Positions 53,284 to 62,708 of a stretch of DNA of 64,000 nucleotides are shown piece after piece. Under the pieces are notes generated by a model. It was not told the origin of the DNA and made no database searches. It saw only the letters and a program-made list of their open reading frames with translations. Position numbers and translations under genes: made by a program. The stretch lies in NCBI GenBank assembly GCA_910589265.1, contig CAJUTQ010000081.1, forward strand, positions 1-64,000. Reading direction: 5' to 3'. The first letter of the stretch is position 1; each line of letters starts with the position of its first letter. The stretch comes from an uncultured Lachnospiraceae bacterium. Its GTDB lineage: Bacteria; Bacillota; Clostridia; Lachnospirales; Lachnospiraceae.

Positions 53284-54224
53284 AGAAGAATAGGACTTTG
53301 TTTTTAGATATAGGAATTATGTTTCTTTTCATACTTGGCATTTTGTCTTTCGTTCTTTCCAAAAGACAGGATTTATTTGGATTGGATGAAGATATAAAAA
53401 AGGAAGAAGGGAACCTGTTAGGAGGTTATCAAAATAATTTTTCAGGCAATACAATGGATTTCATTGCCAATGCTTATATTAGCAGGGAAGTGGAAGGGCT
53501 TATTTTGGAAACAAAGATGTTTGACACAGTGCAGGTTGTTCCTTATTTAAAGCTGGACTTAACAGATGTAATGGAAATAAATCATGAGTTTTATGTTCTT
53601 TCTCCTAATGAACAGGGATATTTAAAAGATTCCTATACTTATGAGGAGGAGACCCAGGCAGGAGCAGTAAGTGAGACTATACACAATTATCTGCCTAATG
53701 AGAGAATTACTAAGACCTTTGTACCAAAGGGAATTATCCTTCCTGAACAATCATCCATTGCAGTGACAATGAGCAGGGAGAATATGTCAGGAGAGGGACA
53801 GGAAGGAGAAGGTTCTGTTTCTGTTCCCGTAGATCCATCCTTTTATGAAATGATTTCCGATGCAACAGGAATTCCAGAGGAAAATATTTCTATAAATGCT
53901 TATGAAAGACAGGCGCCAGAAAAAAGGGAAGAGAATAAAAATATGGAAACAATCCTTTCATCGAAGGTGTTTACTATTGTTCAGATTGGAATAGGAATAC
54001 TGCTTTTCTTGTTTCTTGCATTGCGTTTAGGAAGAAGGGGGAAAAAGGAAGTGAAGAAAAAAGAATTGAAAAATATTCCTACTATAGAAAATATTCCAGT
54101 ACAGGAAAAGGAAGATTCGAAGCCTAAGCTAGAGCCTTATAGAAATAAGAGGCTGGAGGAATATGTAAGAAAGCATCCTGAGGAAGCAGCACAATCCCTA
54201 AGAAAATGGATAAAAGAAAAGTAA
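53280..54224 (+). CDS. FliF-like membrane protein (partial M-ring architecture)
   Basis: A 314-residue protein with two membrane segments (about 6-26 and 231-249), an extracytoplasmic region between them and a charged cytoplasmic tail. The order resembles the C-terminal half of flagellar FliF: a segment SETIHNYLPNERITKTFVPK like ETxNYExxKTVxxTxxPPG, then IILPEQSSIAVTMS, then EMISDATGIPEENISINAYE like a ring-building domain, the membrane segment, and a final LEEYVRKHPEEAAQSLRKWI like the FliG-binding VRELAxxNPEExAxLLRxWL. FliF itself is about 500-550 residues, so about half is missing. There are no flagellar genes near it. A relation to sporulation ring proteins (SpoIIIAG) is an alternative. 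ATG 53280 forms ATGA with the ATPase stop. Confidence 0.7.
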   Translation: MKKNRTLFLDIGIMFLFILGILSFVLSKRQDLFGLDEDIKKEEGNLLGGYQNNFSGNTMDFIANAYISREVEGLILETKMFDTVQVVPYLKLDLTDVMEINHEFYVLSPNEQGYLKDSYTYEEETQAGAVSETIHNYLPNERITKTFVPKGIILPEQSSIAVTMSRENMSGEGQEGEGSVSVPVDPSFYEMISDATGIPEENISINAYERQAPEKREENKNMETILSSKVFTIVQIGIGILLFLFLALRLGRRGKKEVKKKELKNIPTIENIPVQEKEDSKPKLEPYRNKRLEEYVRKHPEEAAQSLRKWIKEK

Positions 54225-54258
54225 TGACAGAAAAAAAGCCCATTGGCAGGAGAAAGGC

Positions 54259-54927
54259 ATGGTTGTTAAAATGCAAATAGAAGCAGTAATTTTTGATATG
54301 GATGGAACGTTATTTGACACAGAGAAAGTGTCTCAAGATTGTTTTCTTAAAGTAGCCAGAGAGATAGGATACCCTCATATGGAGGAGATCTCTTTGGATT
54401 GTATTGGCTTAAGCCGAGGAGACATTCTTTCCTTACTTCAAAACAGGCTAGGCAAGTCTTTTCCAGCTGAGGAATATTTACAAATGACGTCAAGGCGGAT
54501 GAAGGAGACAATGGAAAAGGATGGTCCTCCAATTATGGATGGTGCGGTGAATCTTCTAAACTTTTTAAAAGAAAAAGGCATGAAAATGGGCTTGGCTTCT
54601 TCAAGCAGGATAGATACGATAAAATCCCATTTGGAAAGGACGAATTTGACATCCTATTTTTCCATTTACATTGGTGGGGACATGGTAGAGTATAGCAAGC
54701 CTAAGCCACATATTTACTGGAAGGCATGTGAGGAACTTAGAGTAGCGCCAGAAAATTCCTTTGCAATAGAAGATTCTCCTAATGGGGTACGTTCCGCTTT
54801 TCAGGCAGGTTTAAAAACCATTATGGTGCCCAATATGATTAAGCCTGCAAAAGAAGTGGAGGATATGTTATTCAAAAAATGTTCCTCCTTAGAGGAAGTA
54901 CAGAATTATTTTGAAAAGATCTTATAA
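54259..54927 (+). CDS. HAD-superfamily phosphatase / beta-phosphoglucomutase-like
   Basis: A 222-residue HAD hydrolase of the subfamily with an alpha-helical cap. Motif I is FDMDGTLFDTE, motif II ASSSR, the Lys region YSKPKPHIYWKA and motif III/IV EDSPNGVRSAFQAG. The cap (about 18-85) suits small sugar phosphates. Whether it is a phosphatase or a phosphoglucomutase cannot be decided. AGGAG lies 6 bases before ATG 54259, and the gene follows the FliF-like gene by 34 bases. Confidence 0.9.
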   Translation: MVVKMQIEAVIFDMDGTLFDTEKVSQDCFLKVAREIGYPHMEEISLDCIGLSRGDILSLLQNRLGKSFPAEEYLQMTSRRMKETMEKDGPPIMDGAVNLLNFLKEKGMKMGLASSSRIDTIKSHLERTNLTSYFSIYIGGDMVEYSKPKPHIYWKACEELRVAPENSFAIEDSPNGVRSAFQAGLKTIMVPNMIKPAKEVEDMLFKKCSSLEEVQNYFEKIL

Positions 54928-55091
54928 CAAAGGATAGTCATTTATTTGTACTATGTAGAGAAATAAATATTTATGAAGGATACTAGTTGATTATGGTACA
55001 AAAGTATGCTATACTCATCCATAGACAGAACAGAGTAGTTCTGGACTGTATAGTAATGAAAAGAAAGGTATTAGGAAAGGAGATTAAAAAA

Positions 55092-56399
55092 GTGAAGTAT
55101 AACAAAATACTGAAAAGATTTACAGTAGCTTCTTTGGCGCTTAGCATGTTTGCATCGAATGTTTTTGCATTTGTTGTGACGCCAAAGGATCACCATGCAT
55201 TCCAAGGGGAAGTCGTAGAATTTGCAGCAGCAAGAACGACCGAAGAAGAAGAGAGCATGACAGAGAATGATGTAGAGTGGTATGTAGACGGAGAAAGGAT
55301 TGGCACAGGTTGGGGAATTACGGTAGACACCTCAAAATATAACATAGGCGATCAAGTAAACGTAAGAGCTGTTGCAAATTGGACGAGCGTAAGCGGCAAT
55401 TCTGTAAGCGGCAATGGACTTCTTACAGCAGAAGACCAGGCAACAATGTATGTGGACGATCCAGCAGGCAATCCATATCCAGGAATTGATATTACAAGTC
55501 TAGTAGTATTTAGCAACGATACGGTTTTAACTGACAACTTAAATCCTAATAGAGATATTACTGTTCGTTTGGTTCCAAGAACAATGTCTGATGAGGAGAT
55601 TAAGGCAGCGTTGGCTTCAAATCCCAGCCTTCAATTTACAGGAAGTCAAATTTATGTAGTGGAAATCAAATTAGTAAGAAACTTTGAGCCAGAAAAAGAA
55701 GTAAACATGGTTCAAGGAAGCGCCCAAGTTTTGATTGGTGCAAAATCAGCAGTGAACATTGACGTAAATGAGAAAGTGATTGCAGCTCATATTGTAGGTA
55801 ATACAGCAGAACATGTGGGAACAAGCGAGCCTGGTACAGACGCAATCATTATTGAAACAAGATCTTTTAGTCCATTTGTATTTGGAGTAGGATACATAGG
55901 AGAAAGCTCCAGTACTGAAGAAAGCGGATCAGGAAGTTCAGGAAGCTCTTCTTCCAGCACAGTTGTTGACAGTTCTGTTCCTTCTACGTTAAGTGCAGGT
56001 ACTGTAACTTTAGCAGGAGGAGGAAGCCTCATAGCGCTTGGAGCAGACGATTTGACCTTTATGAACACAACAATTGCCTCTATGTTCTATGTGGCAAATA
56101 CATTCCCAGGATATTTGGCAAACGTATTAGCTATTAATACTTTTGCACCTCCTCTTGGCTATGTAGATGGAACTCCTGTAACGATTAACTGGAAAGTGGA
56201 TGGAGTAAATAGTGGTGATGTTATTTTTGCAGTACATTACAATGAGAACACAGGGGAAATGGAATACATACCTTGCGTTGCAGGACAGGGAGTTGTTTCC
56301 TTTGAAGTTACCTCTTTTGGTAACATTGGATTAGTAAGAGTGTTGGCTCCTTCAGATGTTGCCACATCCATCATTTTGAATACAGTCGTTCAAAGATAA
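55092..56399 (+). CDS. Secreted protein of unknown function
   Basis: A 435-residue exported protein. The signal peptide (KYNKILKRFTVASLALSMFA, cut near SNVFA) is followed by a region with Ig-like/cohesin-like beta strands (about 28-120: NDVEWYVDGERIGTGWGIT, YNIGDQVNVRAVANW). A Ser-rich linker (ESGSGSSGSSSSS) divides the middle from a C-terminal beta-rich region (about 300-435). A tandem SVSGNSVSGNG lies near residue 95. No wall-anchor motif was seen. GTG 55092 was chosen because AAAGGAG (55076-55082) precedes it and it starts the signal peptide; the longer frame has no ribosome site. Role is unknown. Confidence 0.8.
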   Translation: MKYNKILKRFTVASLALSMFASNVFAFVVTPKDHHAFQGEVVEFAAARTTEEEESMTENDVEWYVDGERIGTGWGITVDTSKYNIGDQVNVRAVANWTSVSGNSVSGNGLLTAEDQATMYVDDPAGNPYPGIDITSLVVFSNDTVLTDNLNPNRDITVRLVPRTMSDEEIKAALASNPSLQFTGSQIYVVEIKLVRNFEPEKEVNMVQGSAQVLIGAKSAVNIDVNEKVIAAHIVGNTAEHVGTSEPGTDAIIIETRSFSPFVFGVGYIGESSSTEESGSGSSGSSSSSTVVDSSVPSTLSAGTVTLAGGGSLIALGADDLTFMNTTIASMFYVANTFPGYLANVLAINTFAPPLGYVDGTPVTINWKVDGVNSGDVIFAVHYNENTGEMEYIPCVAGQGVVSFEVTSFGNIGLVRVLAPSDVATSIILNTVVQR

Positions 56400-56824
56400 G
56401 GTGATTGAACAAGGGTCTTTGGCCCTTATAAAACAGTATAGGTTATTTATGGGAAACGGTTACAGCTTCGGCTAGGCCGTTTCCTCTATTTATATGGTAC
56501 ATATAAATTTTATAGGGTACATATAAATATAAAAAGAAACTGCCTCTTTATGATCTTGGATCATAAAAGGGGCAGTTCCTTTCATTGAGGGGGGAGATAG
56601 TGAGTGTTCATCAACTATCCTCCTTTACTATAGAGGAGAAATGTGTTCTAACTGTGTTAGATTTATAAAAAAAATCGAAAGAATATAAAGTATGAGTTCA
56701 TAAGTCATAAGTGGCTAAGAGGCATTTTTAAGGACATTTGAAAATCTATGGAAATTATGGTATTCTAAATCATAATATAATACAGAATGGATGTAAAAGG
56801 CGGAAAGGACATGATTATTAAGAA
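56400..56824 (+). other. Gene-less stretch with three hairpins
   Basis: AAGGG-n7-CCCTT (56411-56427) is weak. GGAAACGG (56452-56459) pairs with CCGTTTCC (56477-56484). AACTGCC-tCTTTATGAT (56538-56554) pairs with ATCATAAAaGGGGCAGTT (56560-56577). One of the last two probably ends the secreted-protein transcript. A promoter for murE follows. Confidence 0.55.
56738..56766 (+). promoter_or_regulatory. Promoter of the murE-priA-def-fmt-rsmB cluster
   Basis: TTGAAA (56738-56743), exactly 17 bases, TATTCT (56761-56766), about 60 bases before murE. Confidence 0.6.
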
Positions 56825-58291
56825 ATGATAAAGTTAAAGCAATTATTGGAAGGCATCGAGTATGAACAAATACAAGGCGATAGGGAATTGGAAATTACCA
56901 GTGTAGAATTTGACTCAAGAAAGATTCAGGAAGGGTGCTTATTTCTCTGCATAAAGGGAGCAAACTTTGACGGCCATAGGGCTGCCTTAGAGGCAGTGGA
57001 AAAAGGGGCAAAGGCTCTTGTAGTAGAAAGGGATGTTATGGTTCCGAAAGAAGTAGCCTTAGTGAAAGTAAAAGACAGCCGGTATGCTATGGCTTTTATT
57101 GCAGCACATTATTTTGGAAACCCGAGTAAGGAAATGAAGATCATTGGAATTACAGGGACAAAGGGAAAGACAACAACAACTTATCTTGTAAAGTCTATTT
57201 TGGAGAGTGTAGGTAGAAAGGTTGGTCTCATTGGGACCATTGAAGTTATTATTGGAGATAAAAGAATTCATGCTAATAATACGACACCAGACTCCTTTTT
57301 GCTTCAAAGTTATTTTCGACAAATGGCTGACTGTGGATGCGATACAGTTGTTATGGAAGTTTCTTCTCAAGGGCTTATGCTCCATAGGACACAAGGATTT
57401 CTATTTGACTTTGGGATTTTCACAAATCTGGAACCAGACCATATTGGTCCTAATGAACACAGCAGTTTTGAAGAGTATATGGAATGCAAATCCTTATTAT
57501 TTCGTCAATGCAAAATAGGGATTGTCAATCGAGACGATCCACATTGGGAAAGGATAGTAAAAGGGCATACATGTCAGTTGGAAACTTTTGGACTATCTAA
57601 GGAGGCAGACATTAGGGGAGAAAATCTTACTTTTATCAAAGAGCCAGGCTATTTAGGAGTAGATTTTCATGTCAGAGGTAAAATGGATTTTCCTGTTCAA
57701 ATAGGCACACCAGGGAGGTTTAGCGTATATAATGCCCTTACAGCTATTGCCATTTGCAACAATTTTCAAGTACCCATTTCAAAGATTCAAAAGGCTTTAA
57801 AGACAGCAAAGGTAAAGGGGCGTATTGAAATGGTTCATGTATCCAAAGATGTTACATTGATGATTGATTATGCCCATAATGCCATGGCATTAGAAAGTTT
57901 GCTTACTACTTTAAAAGAATATGAGCCAAAGCGTCTTGTCTGTCTTTTTGGATGTGGTGGAAACCGTTCGAAATTAAGACGTTATGAGATGGGAGAAGTT
58001 GCTGGAAGACTGGCAGATTTTACTATTATCACTTCTGATAATCCTAGGTTTGAGGAGCCTAAAGATATTATAGAAGATATTAAAGTAGGAATAAAAAAGA
58101 CAAATGGGGCTTATATAGAAATTTGCGATAGGAAGGAAGCCATTGCCTATGCAATTCATCATGGAGAGCCTGGAGATGTTATTGTGCTGGCAGGTAAGGG
58201 ACATGAAGACTACCAAGAAATCAAAGGGGTGAAATATCCCATGGATGAACGAATTTTGATAGAAGACATACGAAAAGAAGATAGGAAATGA
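56825..58291 (+). CDS. murE: UDP-MurNAc-tripeptide ligase, meso-DAP type
   Basis: A 488-residue Mur ligase that adds the third residue of the peptidoglycan stem peptide. The N-terminal UDP-binding domain precedes the ATP-binding GITGTKGKTTTTYL (about 109-122), and a C-terminal ligase domain follows. The amino-acid selectivity motif reads DNPR (405-408; SDNPRFEEP), the form found in meso-diaminopimelate ligases, whereas Lys-type enzymes differ. This agrees with the dapA-dapB genes in the window. The ribosome site is weak (AAGGAC, distant), and ATG 56825 is the only suitable start. It overlaps priA by 4 bases. Confidence 0.94.
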   Translation: MIKLKQLLEGIEYEQIQGDRELEITSVEFDSRKIQEGCLFLCIKGANFDGHRAALEAVEKGAKALVVERDVMVPKEVALVKVKDSRYAMAFIAAHYFGNPSKEMKIIGITGTKGKTTTTYLVKSILESVGRKVGLIGTIEVIIGDKRIHANNTTPDSFLLQSYFRQMADCGCDTVVMEVSSQGLMLHRTQGFLFDFGIFTNLEPDHIGPNEHSSFEEYMECKSLLFRQCKIGIVNRDDPHWERIVKGHTCQLETFGLSKEADIRGENLTFIKEPGYLGVDFHVRGKMDFPVQIGTPGRFSVYNALTAIAICNNFQVPISKIQKALKTAKVKGRIEMVHVSKDVTLMIDYAHNAMALESLLTTLKEYEPKRLVCLFGCGGNRSKLRRYEMGEVAGRLADFTIITSDNPRFEEPKDIIEDIKVGIKKTNGAYIEICDRKEAIAYAIHHGEPGDVIVLAGKGHEDYQEIKGVKYPMDERILIEDIRKEDRK

Positions 58292-60528
58292 GCGTGGAAG
58301 GAAAATACGTTAATTTGATTATTGATATTTCCCATGAAAAATTGGATCGTACTTTCCAGTATAAAATACCAGGACATCTTCTTGGAAAGATTCAAATAGG
58401 TATGGTTGTACAAGTTCCTTTTGGAAAGGGAGGAAAAATCCGTAAAGGATATGTTATGGAAGTAACGAATAGAGCCTTGGTGGAAGAGGAGAGGATGAAA
58501 TGGGTGGAAGGAATTGCTCCCCATAGTCCTGTTGTGGAAGAAAGGTTTATACAGCTGGCTGCGTGGATGAGAGAACATTATGGATCCACAATGGCAGCAG
58601 CCCTAAAAGTAGTACTCCCTGTAAAAAAAACAATAAAGCCAAAGGAAAAAAAAGAGATTCATCTTTTATATTGTATGGAAGAGGCAAAAGAAAAACTTTT
58701 CTTTTTTATGAAAAAAAAACAAACAGCCAGGGCCAGGCTTTTGGAAGCGCTTATAGAAGAAAAGACTCTTTCTTATGAGAGAGCGATTGCCCAGTTAAAA
58801 GTCTCTTCTAAAGTTATACAGGCATTGTGTGAAATGGGAGGCATTGAAGTTTCCACAGAACAGATTTACAGAAATCCAGTAAAGGGATGGAACTATGTGG
58901 AGAAAGAGAAAACATTAAGCTTTGAACAGGAAGCAATTGTGAAAGGGTTCATAGAAGATGATGAGAAGGAAATTCGAAAAGTTTACCTAATCCATGGTGT
59001 TACAGGCAGTGGAAAGACGGAAGTGTATATGGAAATGATCCGTCACATAATAAAAACAGGCAGGCAGGCCATTGTCTTAATTCCAGAAATATCCTTAACG
59101 TATCAGACCGCTATGCGTTTTTATGGAAAATTTGGAGATAGAGTTTCTATTGTAAATTCCAAATTATCCAAGGGCGAGAAATATGATCAGTTTGAGAGGG
59201 CAAGAAGGGGAGAGATTGACGTAATGATAGGCCCACGCTCTGCCTTATTCACACCATTTTCAAATTTAGGGCTTATTATTATAGATGAGGAGCATGAAGG
59301 AACTTATAAAAGTGAGCCTCTGCCTAAGTATCATGCGAGGGAAGTTGGCGTACAATTGTCAAAACTTTGGGGGGCAAGCTTAGTATTAGGTTCTGCTACT
59401 CCTTCTTTAGAAGCGTATTATCAGGCTCAAATAGGGAATTATAAATTATACGAGTTAAAAAACAGAGCGGCAAAGGGAAGCCTTCCTTTTGTCCATGTAG
59501 TAGATTTAAGAGAAGAACTAAGAAGAGGAAATCGTTCTGTCTTTAGCAAAAAACTAAAAGAGTTAGTGGAAGACCGGCTAAAAAACAAAGAGCAAATCAT
59601 GCTGTTTTTAAACAGAAGAGGATATGCAGGATTTCTTTCCTGTCGCTCTTGTGGCTATGTTATAAATTGCCCTCACTGCGATGTATCTTTATCTGCCCAT
59701 AAAAATGGACAGCTTCTATGCCATTATTGCGGTTATCGCATGGCAAAGCTTCCTTTATGTCCAAAATGCAGTTCAAAATATATTGGAGGAATGAGGCTTG
59801 GGACACAGAAAGTAGAAGAGATGTTAAAGAATGCGTATCCTGAGGCAAGAATACTGCGTATGGACACGGATACAACAGGAGAAAAGGAAGGGTATGAGAA
59901 AATACTTTCTTTGTTTGCGAATAAGGAAGCAGACATATTAATTGGAACACAGATGATTGTAAAAGGGCATGATTTTCCCTTGGTAACCTTAGTAGGGGTT
60001 TTAGCAGCAGATATGTCCCTTGGAGTAGGAGACTACAGAGCGTCAGAGCGAACATTCCAACTTCTGACCCAGGCAGCAGGAAGAGCAGGAAGAGGAGAGA
60101 AACCAGGAGAGGTTGTCATTCAAACATATAACCCAGAACATTATAGTATTATGGCGGCTTCGAAGCAGGACTATAAAGCATTTTATGCTCAGGAGATGGA
60201 ATACCGTAAATTGTTAGGTTATCCCCCAGCAGCCCATCTAATGGCTGTACTTATAGAGTCGCCAGACAAAGGCGCAGGAGAGATATGGGGAAAGGAGCTT
60301 ACAAAATACATTTTCCACGAGGCCAAGGAGAAGAGAGTTTCGGTCATTGGGCCTACAGAGGCCTCTATTGGAAAAATTAATGATATTTACCGTCAGGTTT
60401 TTTACTTAAAATCCGTTGATGAAAAGAAATTGATTTTTCTTAGAGATAGGATGGAGCAATACATAGAGGGAAGAGGGGGAGGGAAGACAAGAGTTCAATT
60501 TGATTTTGATCCAATGAACCCTTATTAA
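58288..60528 (+). CDS. priA: Primosomal protein N' (PriA helicase)
   Basis: A 746-residue 3'-5' helicase for replication restart. The N-terminal DNA-binding domain is followed by helicase motifs: Walker A GVTGSGKTEVYMEM (about 236-249), motif II DEEHEGTYKSE (about 333), SATPSLEAY, RRGYAGFLSC, and QAAGRAGRG. Eight Cys (CRSCGYVINCPHC and CHYCGYRMAKLPLCPKC, about 451-497) bind zinc as in other PriA proteins. ATGA overlap with murE indicates coupled translation. Length is standard. Confidence 0.97.
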   Translation: MSVEGKYVNLIIDISHEKLDRTFQYKIPGHLLGKIQIGMVVQVPFGKGGKIRKGYVMEVTNRALVEEERMKWVEGIAPHSPVVEERFIQLAAWMREHYGSTMAAALKVVLPVKKTIKPKEKKEIHLLYCMEEAKEKLFFFMKKKQTARARLLEALIEEKTLSYERAIAQLKVSSKVIQALCEMGGIEVSTEQIYRNPVKGWNYVEKEKTLSFEQEAIVKGFIEDDEKEIRKVYLIHGVTGSGKTEVYMEMIRHIIKTGRQAIVLIPEISLTYQTAMRFYGKFGDRVSIVNSKLSKGEKYDQFERARRGEIDVMIGPRSALFTPFSNLGLIIIDEEHEGTYKSEPLPKYHAREVGVQLSKLWGASLVLGSATPSLEAYYQAQIGNYKLYELKNRAAKGSLPFVHVVDLREELRRGNRSVFSKKLKELVEDRLKNKEQIMLFLNRRGYAGFLSCRSCGYVINCPHCDVSLSAHKNGQLLCHYCGYRMAKLPLCPKCSSKYIGGMRLGTQKVEEMLKNAYPEARILRMDTDTTGEKEGYEKILSLFANKEADILIGTQMIVKGHDFPLVTLVGVLAADMSLGVGDYRASERTFQLLTQAAGRAGRGEKPGEVVIQTYNPEHYSIMAASKQDYKAFYAQEMEYRKLLGYPPAAHLMAVLIESPDKGAGEIWGKELTKYIFHEAKEKRVSVIGPTEASIGKINDIYRQVFYLKSVDEKKLIFLRDRMEQYIEGRGGGKTRVQFDFDPMNPY

Positions 60529-60560
60529 GACAAAAGTGTAATAGTAGAATGGAGGAAAAA

Positions 60561-61043
60561 ATGGCAATACGAAAAATTAGGGAAATGGGAGATAAAATTT
60601 TAACAATGTCCTGTAAAGAAGTGAAGGAAATGACCCCAAGATTAAAGGAGCTTGTTGAGGACATGTTAGAGACCATGTATGATGCTTATGGAGTGGGATT
60701 GGCTGCTCCTCAAGTAGGGGTTCTAAAACGCATTGTAGTTGTTGATGTAGGGGAAGAGCCCATTGTGCTGATTAATCCAAGAATTGTGGATAAATCAGGG
60801 GAACAGACAGGGGACGAAGGCTGCTTAAGCATTCCAGGAAAGGTAGGAGTAGTCACAAGACCTCAGTATGTAAAAGTAGCTGCTTTAAACAAACATATGG
60901 AACCTATTGAAGTAGAAGGAAGGGACCTTTTGGCAAGGGCTATTTGTCATGAATTGGATCACCTAGATGGGGTGTTATATGTGAAACATGTAGAGGGAAC
61001 TCTTCGAAATGTAGAGTCAAAAGAGGAGGAAGAGGAGGCTTAA
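60561..61043 (+). CDS. def: Peptide deformylase
   Basis: A 160-residue metalloenzyme that removes N-formyl from nascent proteins. Motif 1 GVGLAAPQVG, motif 2 EGCLSIPG (metal Cys) and motif 3 CHELDHLDGVLY (HExxH) are intact. ATG 60561 was chosen with GGAGG at 60551-60555; ATG 60549 is upstream of that site. fmt begins directly after its stop codon. Confidence 0.97.
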   Translation: MAIRKIREMGDKILTMSCKEVKEMTPRLKELVEDMLETMYDAYGVGLAAPQVGVLKRIVVVDVGEEPIVLINPRIVDKSGEQTGDEGCLSIPGKVGVVTRPQYVKVAALNKHMEPIEVEGRDLLARAICHELDHLDGVLYVKHVEGTLRNVESKEEEEEA

Positions 61044-61982
61044 ATGAAAATAGTGTTTATGGGTACCCCTAATTTTGCAGTGGAAACATTGGAAGCCTTA
61101 TTGGAAGCAGGACACGAGGTGAAGGGAGTTGTCACCCAGCCAGATAAGCCCAAGGGAAGGGGAAAGTCTCTTGGAGAAACTCCTGTAAAGATATGTGCTA
61201 AAAAACATGATATTCCTGTTTTCCAGCCTAAAAAAATAAGAGATAAGGAAGCAGTAAAACAGCTTAAAAACTTGGAAGCTGATATTTTCGTTGTAGCTGC
61301 TTTTGGGCAGATCTTACCAAAGGAAGTGCTGCAAATGCCTAAGTTTGGCTGCATCAACGTCCATGCCTCTCTTTTGCCTAAATATAGAGGAGCTGCTCCC
61401 ATTCAGTGGGCCATTTTAAATGGAGAGAAGGAGAGCGGAGTTACCATTATGCAGATGGATGAAGGATTGGATACAGGCGATATGCTTTTAAAAGAATCTG
61501 TTCTTTTAGAGGAAAAGGAGACATGGGAAAGCCTCCATGATAAACTGGCGAAAAGGGGAGGAAGTTTATGCGTGAAGGCGCTGGAGCAAATAGAAGAGGG
61601 AAAAGTAGTAAGGGAAAGGCAGGATAATAGTAAGAGCACGTATGCAAAAATGATCTCTAAAGAGTTTGGAGAGGTAGATTTTTATACTTCTTCCTCTGAA
61701 ATTGAGAGAAAAGTGCGGGGGCTTTATCCCTGGCCAAGCGCTTATACGTATTATAAAGGAAAAACATTAAAAATTTGGAACGCCCAGGTGTCTATGGAAG
61801 ATTCTAGCCATTGTCCAGGGACAGTGAGCCGCATAGGAAAGGATTTTATTGGAGTTTCCACAAAAGATAAGGAGCTGAAAATATGGGAAGTTCAGCTGGA
61901 AGGAAAAAAGAGGATGTCTGTCAAGGATTTCCTTTTGGGGTATTCTATAAAGGAAGGAGAACAACTAGGCAGACAAAAATGA
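61044..61982 (+). CDS. fmt: Methionyl-tRNA formyltransferase
   Basis: A 312-residue enzyme that formylates initiator Met-tRNA. The N-terminal Rossmann domain has FMGTPNFAVETLEALLEAG, the formyl-THF site HASLLPKYRGAAPIQWAI and MDEGLDTGDML. The C-terminal domain (about 205-312) is OB-like and binds tRNA. The start is the base after the def stop. def and fmt act in opposite directions in the same cycle. Confidence 0.97.
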   Translation: MKIVFMGTPNFAVETLEALLEAGHEVKGVVTQPDKPKGRGKSLGETPVKICAKKHDIPVFQPKKIRDKEAVKQLKNLEADIFVVAAFGQILPKEVLQMPKFGCINVHASLLPKYRGAAPIQWAILNGEKESGVTIMQMDEGLDTGDMLLKESVLLEEKETWESLHDKLAKRGGSLCVKALEQIEEGKVVRERQDNSKSTYAKMISKEFGEVDFYTSSSEIERKVRGLYPWPSAYTYYKGKTLKIWNAQVSMEDSSHCPGTVSRIGKDFIGVSTKDKELKIWEVQLEGKKRMSVKDFLLGYSIKEGEQLGRQK

Positions 61983-62006
61983 TAAGAGAAAGGTAAGGTG
62001 ATTTTT

Positions 62007-62708
62007 ATGTATGGGATGTACTATTATTACGATCCTACGTATTTTTTAGTTATCATTGCTGCCCTCATATCTATGATAGCTTCAATGAGGGTCAATTCCA
62101 CATTTCAAAAGTATTCAAAGGTGCGCTGTGCCAGTGGCATGACAGGAGCTGATGTGGCGAGAAAAATATTGCGTCTTTCTGGCATTACAGACGTGGAGGT
62201 GGAACATGTGTCCGGAAGATTGTCAGATCATTATGACCCTAGGAGAAAGGTCCTTAGACTTTCCGATAGCGTTTTCAATTCTCAGTCTGTGGCAGCTTTA
62301 GGTGTCGCTGCCCATGAATGCGGCCACGCCATCCAGCATCAGAAGAAATATGCTCCCCTTGGACTTCGCTCCCTTCTTGTGCCTGCTGCCAGCTTAGGTT
62401 CTAACCTTGGGATACCCCTTGTCATAGCAGGACTTATATTTGGAGCTTTGGATTTTCTAGTTCCTATTGGAATTTGGATTTTTATATTTGCTGTATTATT
62501 CCAAGTTGTCACTCTTCCAGTAGAATTTAACGCTTCAAGGAGGGCCATTAGAGTTTTAGGAGATTATGGCCTAATGCAGAGAGAAGAAATTGGAATTGTA
62601 AAAAAGGTGTTAGGAGCCGCTGCTATGACCTATGTGGCCGCTGCAGCAGCTAGTGTACTCCAGCTGCTGCGCCTTGTCATTTTAGCAGGAGGACGTCGTG
62701 ACAACTAA
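62007..62708 (+). CDS. yugP: Zinc metallopeptidase of the YugP family
   Basis: A 233-residue membrane zinc metallopeptidase. HECGHAIQHQ (HExxH, about 97-106) gives the metal site, with membrane segments near 7-23, about 125-165 and 195-215. YSKVRCASGMTGADVARKIL and VEFNASRRAI are family-conserved. The ATG at 62007 was chosen over GTG 61998 for spacing to AAGGT. It lies between fmt and rsmB as in other Clostridia and overlaps rsmB by 11 bases. Substrates are unknown. Confidence 0.9.
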   Translation: MYGMYYYYDPTYFLVIIAALISMIASMRVNSTFQKYSKVRCASGMTGADVARKILRLSGITDVEVEHVSGRLSDHYDPRRKVLRLSDSVFNSQSVAALGVAAHECGHAIQHQKKYAPLGLRSLLVPAASLGSNLGIPLVIAGLIFGALDFLVPIGIWIFIFAVLFQVVTLPVEFNASRRAIRVLGDYGLMQREEIGIVKKVLGAAAMTYVAAAAASVLQLLRLVILAGGRRDN

